Below, in pieces: positions 9,469 to 17,508 of a stretch of 64,000 bases of DNA. The position numbers and the translations under genes are program-made. The notes under the pieces are model-generated. The model was given only the letters and a program-made list of their open reading frames with translations, had not been told where the DNA came from and ran no database searches. Source of the stretch: UBA668 sp043740085 (lineage in GTDB: Bacteria > Actinomycetota > Acidimicrobiia > Acidimicrobiales > Ilumatobacteraceae); NCBI GenBank assembly GCA_043740085.1, contig JAYUCY010000125.1, positions 1-64,000 on the forward strand, given 5' to 3'. The first letter of the stretch is position 1; the number at the start of each line of letters is the position of its first letter.

Positions 9469-10071
9469 ATGGTGCCCCTGATGGCTGACCAGCAGGAGTT
9501 TGTGAAGGAAGCGATGCAATACGCGCCGCAGCTGTACAGCGCGGCAGTTCGTATGACCCGCAGCCGAACCGACGCCGAGGACCTGGTGCAAGAGACCTAC
9601 CTGCGGGCATACCGCGGGTACGCGAACTTCACGGATGGCACCAACCTGCGCGCCTGGCTGTTCCGCATTCTCACCAACACGTTCATCAACAGCTACCGCG
9701 CGAAGCAGCGGCGGGTACAGGAGACGGATCTCGACGACGTCGAAGACCTGTACCTCTACAAGCGCATCAGCGGTGTCGATGTTGCCAGCCGCAGTGCAGA
9801 AGACACGCTGTTCGAGCTCTTCACCGACGACGAGGTGAAGAACGCACTCGAGGCCCTGCCCGAATCGTTCCGGATGCCGGTGCTGCTGGCCGATGTGGAG
9901 GACTTTTCCTACAAGGAAATTGCTGAGATGCTGGACATTCCCATCGGCACCGTGATGTCGCGGTTGCATCGGGGAAGAAAAGCGATGCAGAAGGCGTTAC
10001 TAGACTTCGCAACTGAACGAGGCCTGCTCGTGCGAACTCCCGAGCCCGACCACCAACTGACCGATGGCTGA
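9469..10071 (+). CDS. ECF sigma factor, SigR/SigH (thiol-stress) type
   Basis: A 200-residue group IV sigma factor. Region 2 contains 'DAEDLVQETYLRAYRGYANF' and 'LRAWLFRILTNTFINSYR'. Region 4 contains 'LPESFRMPVLLADVEDFSYK' and the helix-turn-helix 'EIAEMLDIPIGTVMSRLHRG'. A clear AGGAGG (9456-9461) sits 7 nt before the ATG at 9469, which favours this start over the ATG at 9481. The downstream gene overlaps by 8 nt and encodes a zinc anti-sigma factor. By analogy with Streptomyces SigR/RsrA and mycobacterial SigH/RshA the pair probably senses disulfide stress. Confidence 0.9.
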   Translation: MVPLMADQQEFVKEAMQYAPQLYSAAVRMTRSRTDAEDLVQETYLRAYRGYANFTDGTNLRAWLFRILTNTFINSYRAKQRRVQETDLDDVEDLYLYKRISGVDVASRSAEDTLFELFTDDEVKNALEALPESFRMPVLLADVEDFSYKEIAEMLDIPIGTVMSRLHRGRKAMQKALLDFATERGLLVRTPEPDHQLTDG

Positions 10072-10315
10072 CTGCAACGAAACTCTCCGCGAGCTTGAAA
10101 CCTTTCTCGACGATGAACTCGGCGACGACACTCGCGCGGCTATTCAGTCGCACCTTGGGGGCTGCCTCGATTGCCTGCAGGCGTTCGATTTTCACGCCGA
10201 GCTGCGCACGGTGATCAGCGCCAAGTGCAAGAACGACGAGATGCCGCCCGGGCTGCTCTCCAAGATCGAACTGTGCTTCGGCGAAGATTTCGACGGCGAC
10301 GGCAAGATCGGCTGA
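10064..10315 (+). CDS. rsrA: Zinc-binding anti-sigma factor (RsrA-like)
   Basis: An 83-residue ZAS-domain protein overlapping the sigma gene by 8 nt. The zinc ligands expected for RsrA are present: Cys4, then H30-x3-C34-x2-C37 in 'SHLGGCLDCL'. In RsrA oxidation of the Cys thiols releases zinc and the sigma factor; the same redox switch is likely here. A later Cys in 'KCKNDEMPPGL' and another in 'ELCFGEDF' are extra. The start is fixed by the overlap and by the conserved short N-terminus 'MADCNETLRELETFL'. Confidence 0.88.
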   Translation: MADCNETLRELETFLDDELGDDTRAAIQSHLGGCLDCLQAFDFHAELRTVISAKCKNDEMPPGLLSKIELCFGEDFDGDGKIG

Positions 10316-10385
10316 CCAGACCTTCGTCGACGCTTTGGGTTGACGAATTGGTCGCGGCTGCACCCCGGGTGGCTACGCTGGCAAC

Positions 10386-10529
10386 ATGTTTGCGGTGATC
10401 TTCCACTGGTGGCTCGGTGCCCTTCTCTCCATCGTCGGCGCCGGCCTGCTGATTGCGTTCGTCGTGGGTTACATCAAGATGGTCGTGGCGCCGCAGTACC
10501 CGGGCAAGCGGAACAAGCGCGACGACTGA
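10386..10529 (+). CDS. Small single-pass membrane protein
   Basis: A 47-codon reading frame starting 'MFAVIFHWWLGALLSIVGAG' with one long hydrophobic helix (residues 3-27) and a basic tail 'YPGKRNKRDD'. It starts 70 nt after the anti-sigma stop and ends 19 nt before tilS, on the same strand, so it is probably in the same transcript. The membrane helix and positive-inside tail argue for a real protein over a chance frame. Function unknown; I recognise no family. Confidence 0.6.
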   Translation: MFAVIFHWWLGALLSIVGAGLLIAFVVGYIKMVVAPQYPGKRNKRDD

Positions 10530-10548
10530 CCGGCGCCGGCAGCCGCTG

Positions 10549-11454
10549 ATGTCGAACGCGATGCCGAACGACAACCACGTGGCCGCGCTGCTCGTCCGTT
10601 GCACATTTCCTCCGACTGGAACCGCTGTCACCTGCGCGGTCTCCGGCGGTGCGGATTCAACCGCACTTCTGGCGCTCGCTATCGCCGCCGGCTTGCGGGT
10701 CACCGCCGTTCATGTCGACCACGGGTTGCGAGTGGGTTCGGTGAATGAGGCCGACATTGTGCATGAGAACGCACTCCGGATGGGCGCCGCGTTTCGCGCG
10801 GAACGAGTGGATCTGGTCGACGGCTCGAATCTGGAGGCACGCGCACGGGAGGCGCGATACGCAGTGCTGCCCGACGATGTACTCACCGGCCACACCGCCG
10901 ACGATCAGGCCGAGACCGTGCTCGTCAACCTGCTGCGGGGCGCGTCCACCAGCGGGCTGGCGGCAATGCGTCCCGGGCATCGCCATCCGATCCTGAACCT
11001 GCGCCGCAGCGAGACGGTCGAACTGTGCGCGGTACTGCAACTGCCGGTGGTCAACGATCCGTCAAACCTGGAACCACGGCACCTTCGGAATCGCGTGCGA
11101 CACGAACTGCTGCCGCTGATGGCGCAGCTCTCGCAGCGTGACCTCACGCCGGTGTTGGCCCGACAGGCGGGCCTGGCCCGCGACGAGGACGAGCTACTGA
11201 ACACGCTGGCAGCAGCAGTCGACCCCACCGACGCCAGGGCGTTGGCAGCCGCCCCCGTTGCGCTTGCCCGCCGGGCGGTGCGCCGTTGGCTGGCCGGTGC
11301 GCACCCCCCCGACGCGGCCACCGTCGAGCGCGTCCTGCAGGTGGCGCGGGGCCACGCGGTGGCCACGGAGGTCGGTGGCGGGCGCCGCGTAGAGCGACAT
11401 CAGCAGCGGCTATCGCTTCGCCCCGACGAACAGGCTGCGCACCGAGTAACCTGA
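10549..11454 (+). CDS. tilS: tRNA(Ile)-lysidine synthetase
   Basis: Converts C34 of tRNA-Ile(CAU) to lysidine so that AUA codons are read correctly. The 301-residue N-type ATP-pyrophosphatase has the PP-loop 'SGGADSTAL' at residues 32-40, followed by 'VHVDHGLR' and the 'GHTADDQAETVLVNLLRG' segment that defines TilS. The C-terminal part is short, as in actinobacteria. The start is ATG 10549 or, 12 nt later, ATG 10561. In many actinobacteria hpt and ftsH follow tilS; here the next gene is a phosphatase-like protein. Confidence 0.9.
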   Translation: MSNAMPNDNHVAALLVRCTFPPTGTAVTCAVSGGADSTALLALAIAAGLRVTAVHVDHGLRVGSVNEADIVHENALRMGAAFRAERVDLVDGSNLEARAREARYAVLPDDVLTGHTADDQAETVLVNLLRGASTSGLAAMRPGHRHPILNLRRSETVELCAVLQLPVVNDPSNLEPRHLRNRVRHELLPLMAQLSQRDLTPVLARQAGLARDEDELLNTLAAAVDPTDARALAAAPVALARRAVRRWLAGAHPPDAATVERVLQVARGHAVATEVGGGRRVERHQQRLSLRPDEQAAHRVT

Positions 11455-11491
11455 GCCGACATTCGTTGGCACTACACGTGGAGGAAGGCTC

Positions 11492-12001
11492 ATGCCTCCC
11501 AGGCTGCGCGGGAAGTGGGCGCTGGGTATCACGCCGCGCAACTTCACGTGGTTCATGAAAGACAAACTTGCGGTGTGTGAACGCCCCGGCGGGTACGGCG
11601 ACAATCATCGTCGCGTCCGTCGCCAGGAAGAGATCATCTGGTTGCGCGAAAACGGCTTCGGCTGCGTCGTCAGCATCATCCCGGCCACGCACAACCTGCA
11701 CAACTACGACGAGCTGGGCATGCCATTCCTGCACCGCCCGTTCACCGGTACCGACGACCTTGGCATGTGGCTGAAGGCGTTCTATACGGAGATCCATACC
11801 TTGCTCGAGGCCAGCACGAAGGTCATCGCGCACAACGAGTCGGTCGACGACAAGATCATCGGCATCATGGGCGGCTACATCCGGTGGAGCGGCATGGTCG
11901 ACGATCCGTCGACGGTCATCAACCTCACCGAGCGCATCGCCAAGCGTCAGCTCGACCCGTTCGCTCGTGAGGTCATCCTCATGGCGCACGAACTTCACTG
12001 A
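11492..12001 (+). CDS. Dual-specificity phosphatase-fold protein lacking catalytic residues
   Basis: A 169-residue protein. From 'WLRENGFGCVVSI' to 'GGYIRWSG' it follows the layout of dual-specificity phosphatases: a beta strand 'VVSII', then 'HNYDELG', a long helix ending in 'LLEASTKV', and then the position of the P-loop. Where HCxxGxxR is expected the sequence is 'HNESVDDK': the nucleophile Cys is Asn, the loop Gly is Val and the Arg is Lys. The helix after it ('IIGIMGGYIRWSG') fits the 'AYLM' helix of the family. It is probably a binding or scaffold pseudophosphatase. The assignment rests on alignment by eye. Confidence 0.55.
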   Translation: MPPRLRGKWALGITPRNFTWFMKDKLAVCERPGGYGDNHRRVRRQEEIIWLRENGFGCVVSIIPATHNLHNYDELGMPFLHRPFTGTDDLGMWLKAFYTEIHTLLEASTKVIAHNESVDDKIIGIMGGYIRWSGMVDDPSTVINLTERIAKRQLDPFAREVILMAHELH

Positions 12002-12044
12002 GCTGAGTAACGACCGAGCTGAGTAACGACCGAGCTGAGTAACG
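12000..12044. repeat. 16-bp tandem repeat, 2.8 copies
   Basis: GAGCTGAGTAACGACC occurs at 12000-12015 and 12016-12031, and its first 13 bases again at 12032-12044. The array begins at the last base of the preceding stop codon and fills half of the 79-nt gap before the next gene. Confidence 0.95.
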
Positions 12045-12080
12045 GCTAGCTCCGCTCCACAACAGGCCTACGATGGCGCA

Positions 12081-12941
12081 ATGAGCAGCACTCCCGCGAA
12101 CTGGTATCCGGACCCGATGGGTCGCCACCAAATGCGTTACTGGGACGGCCAGGCCTGGACCGACCACGTCACCACCAACGGCGTACAAGGCACCGACCCT
12201 CTGCAACAGTCACGCCTCGACCGTTTCGACAATGCGATGACCGTCGGCAACGAGGGTGACGCGGCGAAGATTCAACAGCAGCTGTACAGCCAGGAGAAGC
12301 ATCGCGGCGCGGCCGTTTCCGGAGTGGCGTTTGAGGGCACCGGCACCATCTTTACCGAGCCGATTCTGGTGGTGAACCAGAAGGCAAAGATCATCGAGCT
12401 GAATAACCAGTACAGCGTGTTCAACAAAGACGGCCAACAGTTGGCTGCGGTCAATCAGGTCGGCCAGAGCGCGGCGAAGAAAGCACTGCGCCTGCTCACC
12501 AGCCTCGACCAGTTCATGACGCACAAGCTGGAGATCACCAACGGGCAGGGCCAAGTGCTGCTGCGGCTCACCCGCCCAGCAAAGGTGATGAAGAGCACCG
12601 TCATCGTCAGCGATGGCAACGATCAGGAGATTGGTCGCATCGTGCAGGACAACGTGTTCGGCAAGGTCCACTTCTCGCTGCAGGCCGGCGGCCACACATA
12701 TGGCGCGATCAAGGCCGAGAACTGGCGAGCTTGGAACTTCCGCATTGAGGACCACACCGGGCAGGAAGTCGCCCGCATCACCAAGACCTTTGAGGGCATC
12801 GCCAAGACGCTGTTCACCACTGCCGACAACTACGTCGTGCAGATCCATGGGCAGATTCCCCAGCCGCTCAATGCACTGGTTGTTGCCGCGGCCCTCTCGG
12901 TTGACACAGCGCTGAAGCAGGACTCGCGCGGCTTGGGTTGA
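12081..12941 (+). CDS. DUF2510 + phospholipid scramblase-like (LURP-one fold) protein
   Basis: A 286-residue protein. Residues about 7-27 ('NWYPDPMGRHQMRYWDGQAW') form a DUF2510 module, a small aromatic motif found on many actinobacterial membrane or signalling proteins. From about residue 80 the sequence is a scramblase/tubby-like beta-barrel domain with recurring strands ('ILVVNQKAKIIELNNQYSVF', 'RLTRPAKVMKSTVIVSD', 'GRIVQDNVFGKVHFSL'), ending in a hydrophobic helix 'ALVVAAALSV'. The cellular role is not established. The 16-bp repeat array lies upstream and a hairpin follows the stop. Confidence 0.75.
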   Translation: MSSTPANWYPDPMGRHQMRYWDGQAWTDHVTTNGVQGTDPLQQSRLDRFDNAMTVGNEGDAAKIQQQLYSQEKHRGAAVSGVAFEGTGTIFTEPILVVNQKAKIIELNNQYSVFNKDGQQLAAVNQVGQSAAKKALRLLTSLDQFMTHKLEITNGQGQVLLRLTRPAKVMKSTVIVSDGNDQEIGRIVQDNVFGKVHFSLQAGGHTYGAIKAENWRAWNFRIEDHTGQEVARITKTFEGIAKTLFTTADNYVVQIHGQIPQPLNALVVAAALSVDTALKQDSRGLG

Positions 12942-12942
12942 C

Positions 12943-12968
12943 CGGCCCGACGGCGGTCGGGTGGGCCG
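12943..12968 (+). terminator. Hairpin after the scramblase-like gene
   Basis: CCCGAC / GTCGGG (6 bp, loop GGCG) with three further pairs outside, beginning 2 nt after the stop codon. There is no T-tract. It is a likely 3'-end structure. Confidence 0.4.
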
Positions 12969-13033
12969 AGCACCGAGGTGTACGTGCGCTTTGCAATCAA
13001 TGTGAACGGTGAGTGAACAGCTAGCCTGACTGT

Positions 13034-14008
13034 GTGCGCGGACAGCGGGTACTGGTCAGCGGCATGGGCGGCGAACTCGGCTCGCTTGTGGCCGCCAAGC
13101 TTGAGGCAGAACCCTGGGTGGGCGCCCTGGTAGGCATTGACGTCGATCCTCCGCGTCGCCGCCTGCGCAAGGCGGAGTTTCACCTTCTGCAACCTTCGCA
13201 ACGAGAACGCATCGTCGAAGTCGTCACCAAGTTCAACCCCCATGTGGTGATCAACTTGAGTGTGTGGGAGCCCGACGCACGCGCCGGCCTGGCCCACGCC
13301 CGCAAGTTCACGGCCGACGCAGCCACCGCCATCATTGGCGCCGCGGCAGAGTGCCCGGCGCTAGAAGGCATGGTCGTGCGGAGCGGCATTGAGGTCTACG
13401 GACGCGAGCGCAATTCGGCCACGCGGCCTACTGAGTCGGCGCCCCTACACCCCACAAGCGAGTACGGACTGATGCTGGCCAACGTTGAGCGGCAAGCTCG
13501 CGAGGTCGGCAAGCGAGTCGGCATTGCGGTCGGCAAGCTGCGCCTCGCTCCGGTGCTGGGCAAGCACGTGCCCAGTCCCCTTGGTCGGCTACTGCGCCAG
13601 CCAGTCGTGCCGTTCAGCCTGTTCGCCGACTCGCCGTTCGCGGTCATCGAAGATGGCGACGCGGCACGTGCGTTCGTCCTCGCGGCCGCTTCTCGGCTGG
13701 ACGAGCCGGTCAACATCGTTGCACCGGGCGCAATCACCACGCTGCAGGCCATCATGCGCGGCAAGCGGGTGCCGCTGCCGATGGTCGGGCCCGAGTGGCG
13801 TATCGCCTCGAAGCTCAGCCACGTGTTCGGCGCACCTATTCCCGATCACGTCGTCGAGCTGATGCATCGCGGCCGCCTGGCCGATGGCGCCACGGCGCTC
13901 GACGTGCTCGGCTTCAGTCCCGCACTCAGCACGCCAGAGGTCATCGACCATTTGTATGCGTGGGAGAGCGTCGTGCGCATCGGCAGCATTCAGGAGGCCG
14001 CGGCCTGA
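13034..14008 (+). CDS. NAD-dependent epimerase/dehydratase (SDR family)
   Basis: A 324-residue extended SDR protein. The N-terminal dinucleotide motif 'VSGMGGELGSLVA' is a GxxGxxG variant, followed by an acidic 'GIDVDPP' that favours NAD. The catalytic region 'SGIEVYGRE' supplies the Tyr. The start is GTG at 13034. The gene overlaps the next one, an acyltransferase-like protein, by one base (TGATG). The same gene pair is known in mycobacteria (Rv0501-Rv0502 type), which suggests a shared, still undefined envelope-lipid role; that link is inference from gene order. Confidence 0.78.
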   Translation: MRGQRVLVSGMGGELGSLVAAKLEAEPWVGALVGIDVDPPRRRLRKAEFHLLQPSQRERIVEVVTKFNPHVVINLSVWEPDARAGLAHARKFTADAATAIIGAAAECPALEGMVVRSGIEVYGRERNSATRPTESAPLHPTSEYGLMLANVERQAREVGKRVGIAVGKLRLAPVLGKHVPSPLGRLLRQPVVPFSLFADSPFAVIEDGDAARAFVLAAASRLDEPVNIVAPGAITTLQAIMRGKRVPLPMVGPEWRIASKLSHVFGAPIPDHVVELMHRGRLADGATALDVLGFSPALSTPEVIDHLYAWESVVRIGSIQEAAA

Positions 14009-14712
14009 TGGCACATCTCATCGAGTTCCCCGTGAAGGCCGCCGCCCGCGCCGGCAATGCGCTGGCCGAGCCGCTACGAGCAGCCTGGCCCACACACTCA
14101 GTCGATGACTACGGCCGCGACCCCCACTTGATCGGTGCGCTCGCTCCCTTCGCCAAGTTGCGCTGGTCCATCACCGTTGGCGGTGCGCACTACCTGCCCG
14201 CCCACACCGGCGCACTGCTGGTATGTAACTCGCGTCGGTACTCGCTCAGTGCCGTCTACGCCGCGCTGGCGCTCAGCGAAGAGACCGAGCGCCCGGTTCG
14301 GTTTGTTGGCCGCCCCGACATCGCGCCGATCGGGCCGTTCATGCGGCGCATCGGTGGCCTGCTGGCCACGCCGGCCGACGTGTTGAGCGCGCTCTCCCAC
14401 AATCAACTCGTACTGGTCGCTGCTCGAGGTACGTCGCACCCGCGCAACGCTGGCAACGTGCCGCACGAGCTCATCGGCCCAGCTGTGGTCGCCGGCGTTC
14501 CCGTGTTCCCTGTGGCGACCATGAGCAGCACGATTGGCCGCGCTGCACGCGTGGAGGTTGGCCCGGCTGTCAGAGCGCGACGTAAACGTCGGGGTCCGCT
14601 GGCCGAAGTGGAGCTGGCCGATCAGGTGCGGCATCACCTGCAGCGAATGCTCGACGGCTTTGGTGGCATCCAAACCGGCGTCGCCCCCATCGACTGGCTG
14701 GCGGAAGGCTGA
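14008..14712 (+). CDS. PlsC-like acyltransferase homologue with degenerate motifs
   Basis: A 234-residue protein related to 1-acylglycerol-3-phosphate acyltransferases in layout. 'GALLVCNSRRYSLSAVYAAL' stands where the NHx4D catalytic motif belongs, but it has neither the His nor the Asp. 'FVGRPDIAPIGPFMRRIGG' matches the substrate-site motif. 'LVAARGTSHPRNAG' stands where FPEGTRS is expected, and 'GVPVFPVATMSS' fits the final motif. It is translationally coupled to the epimerase. With the catalytic pair missing it may be non-catalytic or have changed chemistry. Confidence 0.6.
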   Translation: MAHLIEFPVKAAARAGNALAEPLRAAWPTHSVDDYGRDPHLIGALAPFAKLRWSITVGGAHYLPAHTGALLVCNSRRYSLSAVYAALALSEETERPVRFVGRPDIAPIGPFMRRIGGLLATPADVLSALSHNQLVLVAARGTSHPRNAGNVPHELIGPAVVAGVPVFPVATMSSTIGRAARVEVGPAVRARRKRRGPLAEVELADQVRHHLQRMLDGFGGIQTGVAPIDWLAEG

Positions 14713-14715
14713 CCC

Positions 14716-15570
14716 ATGCCCTACGCCCGCGCTACCGACGGCATTCGCCTGCACTACGAAGTTCTTGGCCGCGCCGGCGCGACGCCGGTGCTGATGATCC
14801 AGGGCCTCGGCGCCGACAAGCACGGCTGGGACATGCAGCGCTTTCCGCTGGCGTTGCAGTACCGGGTGATCGCGTTGGATAACCGAGGCGCCGGCCGCAG
14901 TGACAAGCCGTTCGGCACCTACTCGCTGGAGCAGATGGCCGACGACGCAATCGCCGTGCTCGACCAGGTTGGCGTGGAGAAGGCGCACATCGTGGGTGCC
15001 TCCATGGGCGGTGCGATCACACAGATCATTGGCCTCAAGTACCCCGAGCGCGTGATGTCGCTCACACTTGCGTGCACCGCCTGCCGCAATCATCCGTGGC
15101 GGCGCGAACTGCTCGCCGGCTGGGCCACCGCCGCCACCGAACAGGGTATTGGCGCGATGACACGCGAGGCCGCTCGTTGGGTGATCGGCCCGCGTTCGTT
15201 CCGCCGGCTGCTGCCCGCGTTCGGTTGGCTGGGCCCGCTGGCTATGGGGCGCACGTCGCATGCATTCGTCGCCCAGGTGAGAGCCATCCTCGATGTTGAC
15301 GACTCCATCGCCGATCAACTCTCGCTGGTCACCGCGCCGACACTCGTGCTGGTGGGCAACCAAGACATCCTGACGCCTCGCGGCGACAGCGAAGAGATCG
15401 CCGAGCGGATGCCGAACTCCGAGCTGGTGGTCATTTCCGGCGCGGCTCACGGGTTCATGGTCGAGCATGCATCCACGTTCAACCGAGTGCTACTCGAGTT
15501 CCTCGGGCGGGTCACTCGGGCACAGCGTGCGGCCGCGCTGGACACCGCCACCGAAGCCGCCGCCAGCTAA
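14716..15570 (+). CDS. Alpha/beta hydrolase
   Basis: A 284-residue alpha/beta-hydrolase of the epoxide hydrolase/dehalogenase-like group. The oxyanion region is 'MIQGLGADKHGWDMQ', the nucleophile elbow 'GASMGG' at about residue 95, the acid probably in 'VGNQDILTP', and the catalytic His in 'SGAAHGFMVE'. It starts 3 nt after the acyltransferase stop, so the three genes from 13034 form one operon. Its stop overlaps the convergent hydroxylase gene by 4 nt. Confidence 0.88.
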   Translation: MPYARATDGIRLHYEVLGRAGATPVLMIQGLGADKHGWDMQRFPLALQYRVIALDNRGAGRSDKPFGTYSLEQMADDAIAVLDQVGVEKAHIVGASMGGAITQIIGLKYPERVMSLTLACTACRNHPWRRELLAGWATAATEQGIGAMTREAARWVIGPRSFRRLLPAFGWLGPLAMGRTSHAFVAQVRAILDVDDSIADQLSLVTAPTLVLVGNQDILTPRGDSEEIAERMPNSELVVISGAAHGFMVEHASTFNRVLLEFLGRVTRAQRAAALDTATEAAAS

Positions 15571-16676
15571 CTCAAGCCTCCGTTGAGCTCGGCTCGTCGG
15601 GCGTAGGCCCAGCCCGGAGTGCGCAACACGAAGCCAAAACGGTCGCGCCAGCCAGTGCTGCGGGCCACGTCGCGGAACATGTCGCGGTACTCGTGCGTAC
15701 TGACCTTCCACAGGTTGTAGGCCTCGATGTTTTTGGTGAGCCCGTAGACCACCGGCTCGTCGGGCTCTTCACGTTGGAAGGTACCGAAGAGGCGATCCCA
15801 GATCATCAAAATACCGGCGTGGTTGCGGTCGATGTAGCGCTTGTTGCGACCGTGATGGACACGGTGATGCGACGGCGTGTTCAGCACCGCTTCGCACGCG
15901 CCGAGGGTACGGATGGTGTCGGTATGAATCCAGTATTGGTAAATCAGGTTCAGCGCACGAGAGGTCTCGATGATGGACGGGCGCACACCCGCACGCGCGG
16001 CCAGGCCGTAGGGCACCCAGACACCGAAGGCACCGGCGACGGGCTGACGCAGCGCAGTGGACAGGTTGTAGTGCTCGCTGCTGTGGTGCGGCACGTGAAT
16101 GGCCCACATGCCTCGCACCTCGTGCATCACGCGATGGTTCCAGTAGTACGCAAGGTCCCACCACACCATCGCTATCGTCCACGGCAGCACGCCGGTGCCC
16201 ATGTCGCGGGCGCCGCCCTTGCGCCACATCCGCTTCATGCTGGTGAGGGAAGCCGTCGTTGCGGTGAGGGCTAGTCCGCCGGCGGCAAGCGCTGCCACGC
16301 CACCGACCCCGGCGACCTTACGCGCCCGCGCCTTCGCCCGGCGGCCAGCTTCGGTTGCGGTATCCGCACGGTTCGCGACGACGTCGGCGATGGTGGTGGC
16401 CGCCGCAGCTGCGACGGCAATGACGACGATGACTTGTCCGATGCGGCCGCTGCGGCCGCGCCCTGTTCGGGTGCGGAAGGGGACGGCGTAGCTGGCAAGA
16501 CCGACGGTAATCGGAGTGCTGAGGCTCAACACCGCCATGCTCAGGCTGGCGGTGGTGTCTGGGCGCAGGTAGTCCGCCGAGCTGGGGCCTTCGAGCTCGG
16601 CGCGCTTCTTGAGGGAGCGTTGCTCCCACGCCATTGAGCCCAAGTACAGCGGCGTGACCGCGACCGTCAGATCCAT
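15567..16676 (-). CDS. Sterol desaturase / fatty-acid hydroxylase family protein
   Basis: A 369-residue membrane di-iron enzyme. The histidine clusters are 'WNHRVMHE', 'HVPHHSSEHYN' and 'PSHHRVHHGRN', spaced as in the fatty-acid hydroxylase superfamily; a further His lies in 'YWIHTDTIR'. About four membrane helices are seen, with an unusual Ala/Val-rich N-terminal extension between residues 50 and 135. The start is placed at the ATG giving 'MDLTVAVTPLYLGS'; upstream in-frame sequence is an artefact of the repeat at 16736. The substrate is probably a membrane lipid or alcohol chain. Confidence 0.85.
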   Translation of the reverse strand: MDLTVAVTPLYLGSMAWEQRSLKKRAELEGPSSADYLRPDTTASLSMAVLSLSTPITVGLASYAVPFRTRTGRGRSGRIGQVIVVIAVAAAAATTIADVVANRADTATEAGRRAKARARKVAGVGGVAALAAGGLALTATTASLTSMKRMWRKGGARDMGTGVLPWTIAMVWWDLAYYWNHRVMHEVRGMWAIHVPHHSSEHYNLSTALRQPVAGAFGVWVPYGLAARAGVRPSIIETSRALNLIYQYWIHTDTIRTLGACEAVLNTPSHHRVHHGRNKRYIDRNHAGILMIWDRLFGTFQREEPDEPVVYGLTKNIEAYNLWKVSTHEYRDMFRDVARSTGWRDRFGFVLRTPGWAYARRAELNGGLS

Positions 16677-16735
16677 GCGGGACAGTCTGCCGTGCGACCT
16701 CGGCCCGCGTACACCCCGATGCGTATGGTGGCTGT

Positions 16736-16780
16736 GTGATCCCACAACACGTGATTCCACACGACGTGATTCCACACGAC
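16736..16780. repeat. 15-bp tandem repeat carrying three GTG start codons
   Basis: Three units of 15 bp at 16736, 16751 and 16766; the last two are identical (GTGATTCCACACGAC) and the first differs at three bases. Each begins with an in-frame GTG of the NUDIX gene, so three possible starts lie 15 nt apart. Confidence 0.95.
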
Positions 16781-17494
16781 GATGCTCTGCGCGACCGGCT
16801 CGCCCGCAACCTTGCGGCCCACGCACTGCTGCCCGTGCCGCAGGGCGCGGAGAAGCGAGCCGCCGTTGCCATCGTGGTGGTCAACAGCGTTGCGGGCAGC
16901 GACCCCGACGATCCGTATTGGTCGGCGAACCTACCCGACAACATGTCGTCGGTGCCCGGCGATGTGACGGGTTTCGATGGGTCTGTCAATCACGTTGCTG
17001 GTGGCGCCGCGTTCCTGATCTGTCGGCGCGCGGCAACCTTGACCAATCACGGTGGCCAATGGGCGCTGCCCGGCGGACGGGTGGACCCGGGCGAGACCGC
17101 TGAGGAAACTGCCCTGCGCGAACTGGACGAAGAGCTGGGCTTGGCCCTGGGCCACGACGCCGTGTTGGGTCGGCTCGACGACTACATCACACGGTCGGGC
17201 TACACGATCACGCCCGTCGTGCTGTGGGCCGCAGGCGACGTGGAAGTTCGGCCCGAACCCAGCGAGGTGGCGCACGCGTATCGAGTCGGATTGGCCGAGC
17301 TGCAGCGAGACGACTCACCTCGCTTCGTGAACATTCCGGAGAGCGACCGTCCGGTGGTGCAGCTGCCCATCGGCCGCAACCTGATCCACGCGCCAACCGG
17401 CGCCGTGCTGCTGCAGTTCCGCCTGGTCGCCCTCGACGGCAAAGCCAACGAGCGAGTCAACGAGTTAGAACAGCCAGTCTTCGCCTGGCGCTAA
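16736..17494 (+). CDS. NUDIX hydrolase (CoA pyrophosphatase-like)
   Basis: A 252-residue protein whose NUDIX box reads 'GGRVDPGETAEETALRELDE' followed by 'ELGL', a full match to Gx5Ex7REUxEExGU. It therefore hydrolyses a nucleoside diphosphate linked to another moiety. The N-terminal helix and the position of the box are reminiscent of CoA diphosphatases, but the substrate is not certain. The start is ambiguous because the 15-bp repeat offers GTG codons at 16736, 16751 and 16766; no clear Shine-Dalgarno sequence selects one. Confidence 0.85.
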   Translation: MIPQHVIPHDVIPHDDALRDRLARNLAAHALLPVPQGAEKRAAVAIVVVNSVAGSDPDDPYWSANLPDNMSSVPGDVTGFDGSVNHVAGGAAFLICRRAATLTNHGGQWALPGGRVDPGETAEETALRELDEELGLALGHDAVLGRLDDYITRSGYTITPVVLWAAGDVEVRPEPSEVAHAYRVGLAELQRDDSPRFVNIPESDRPVVQLPIGRNLIHAPTGAVLLQFRLVALDGKANERVNELEQPVFAWR

Positions 17495-17508
17495 CCGCAC
17501 TGGGCTGG

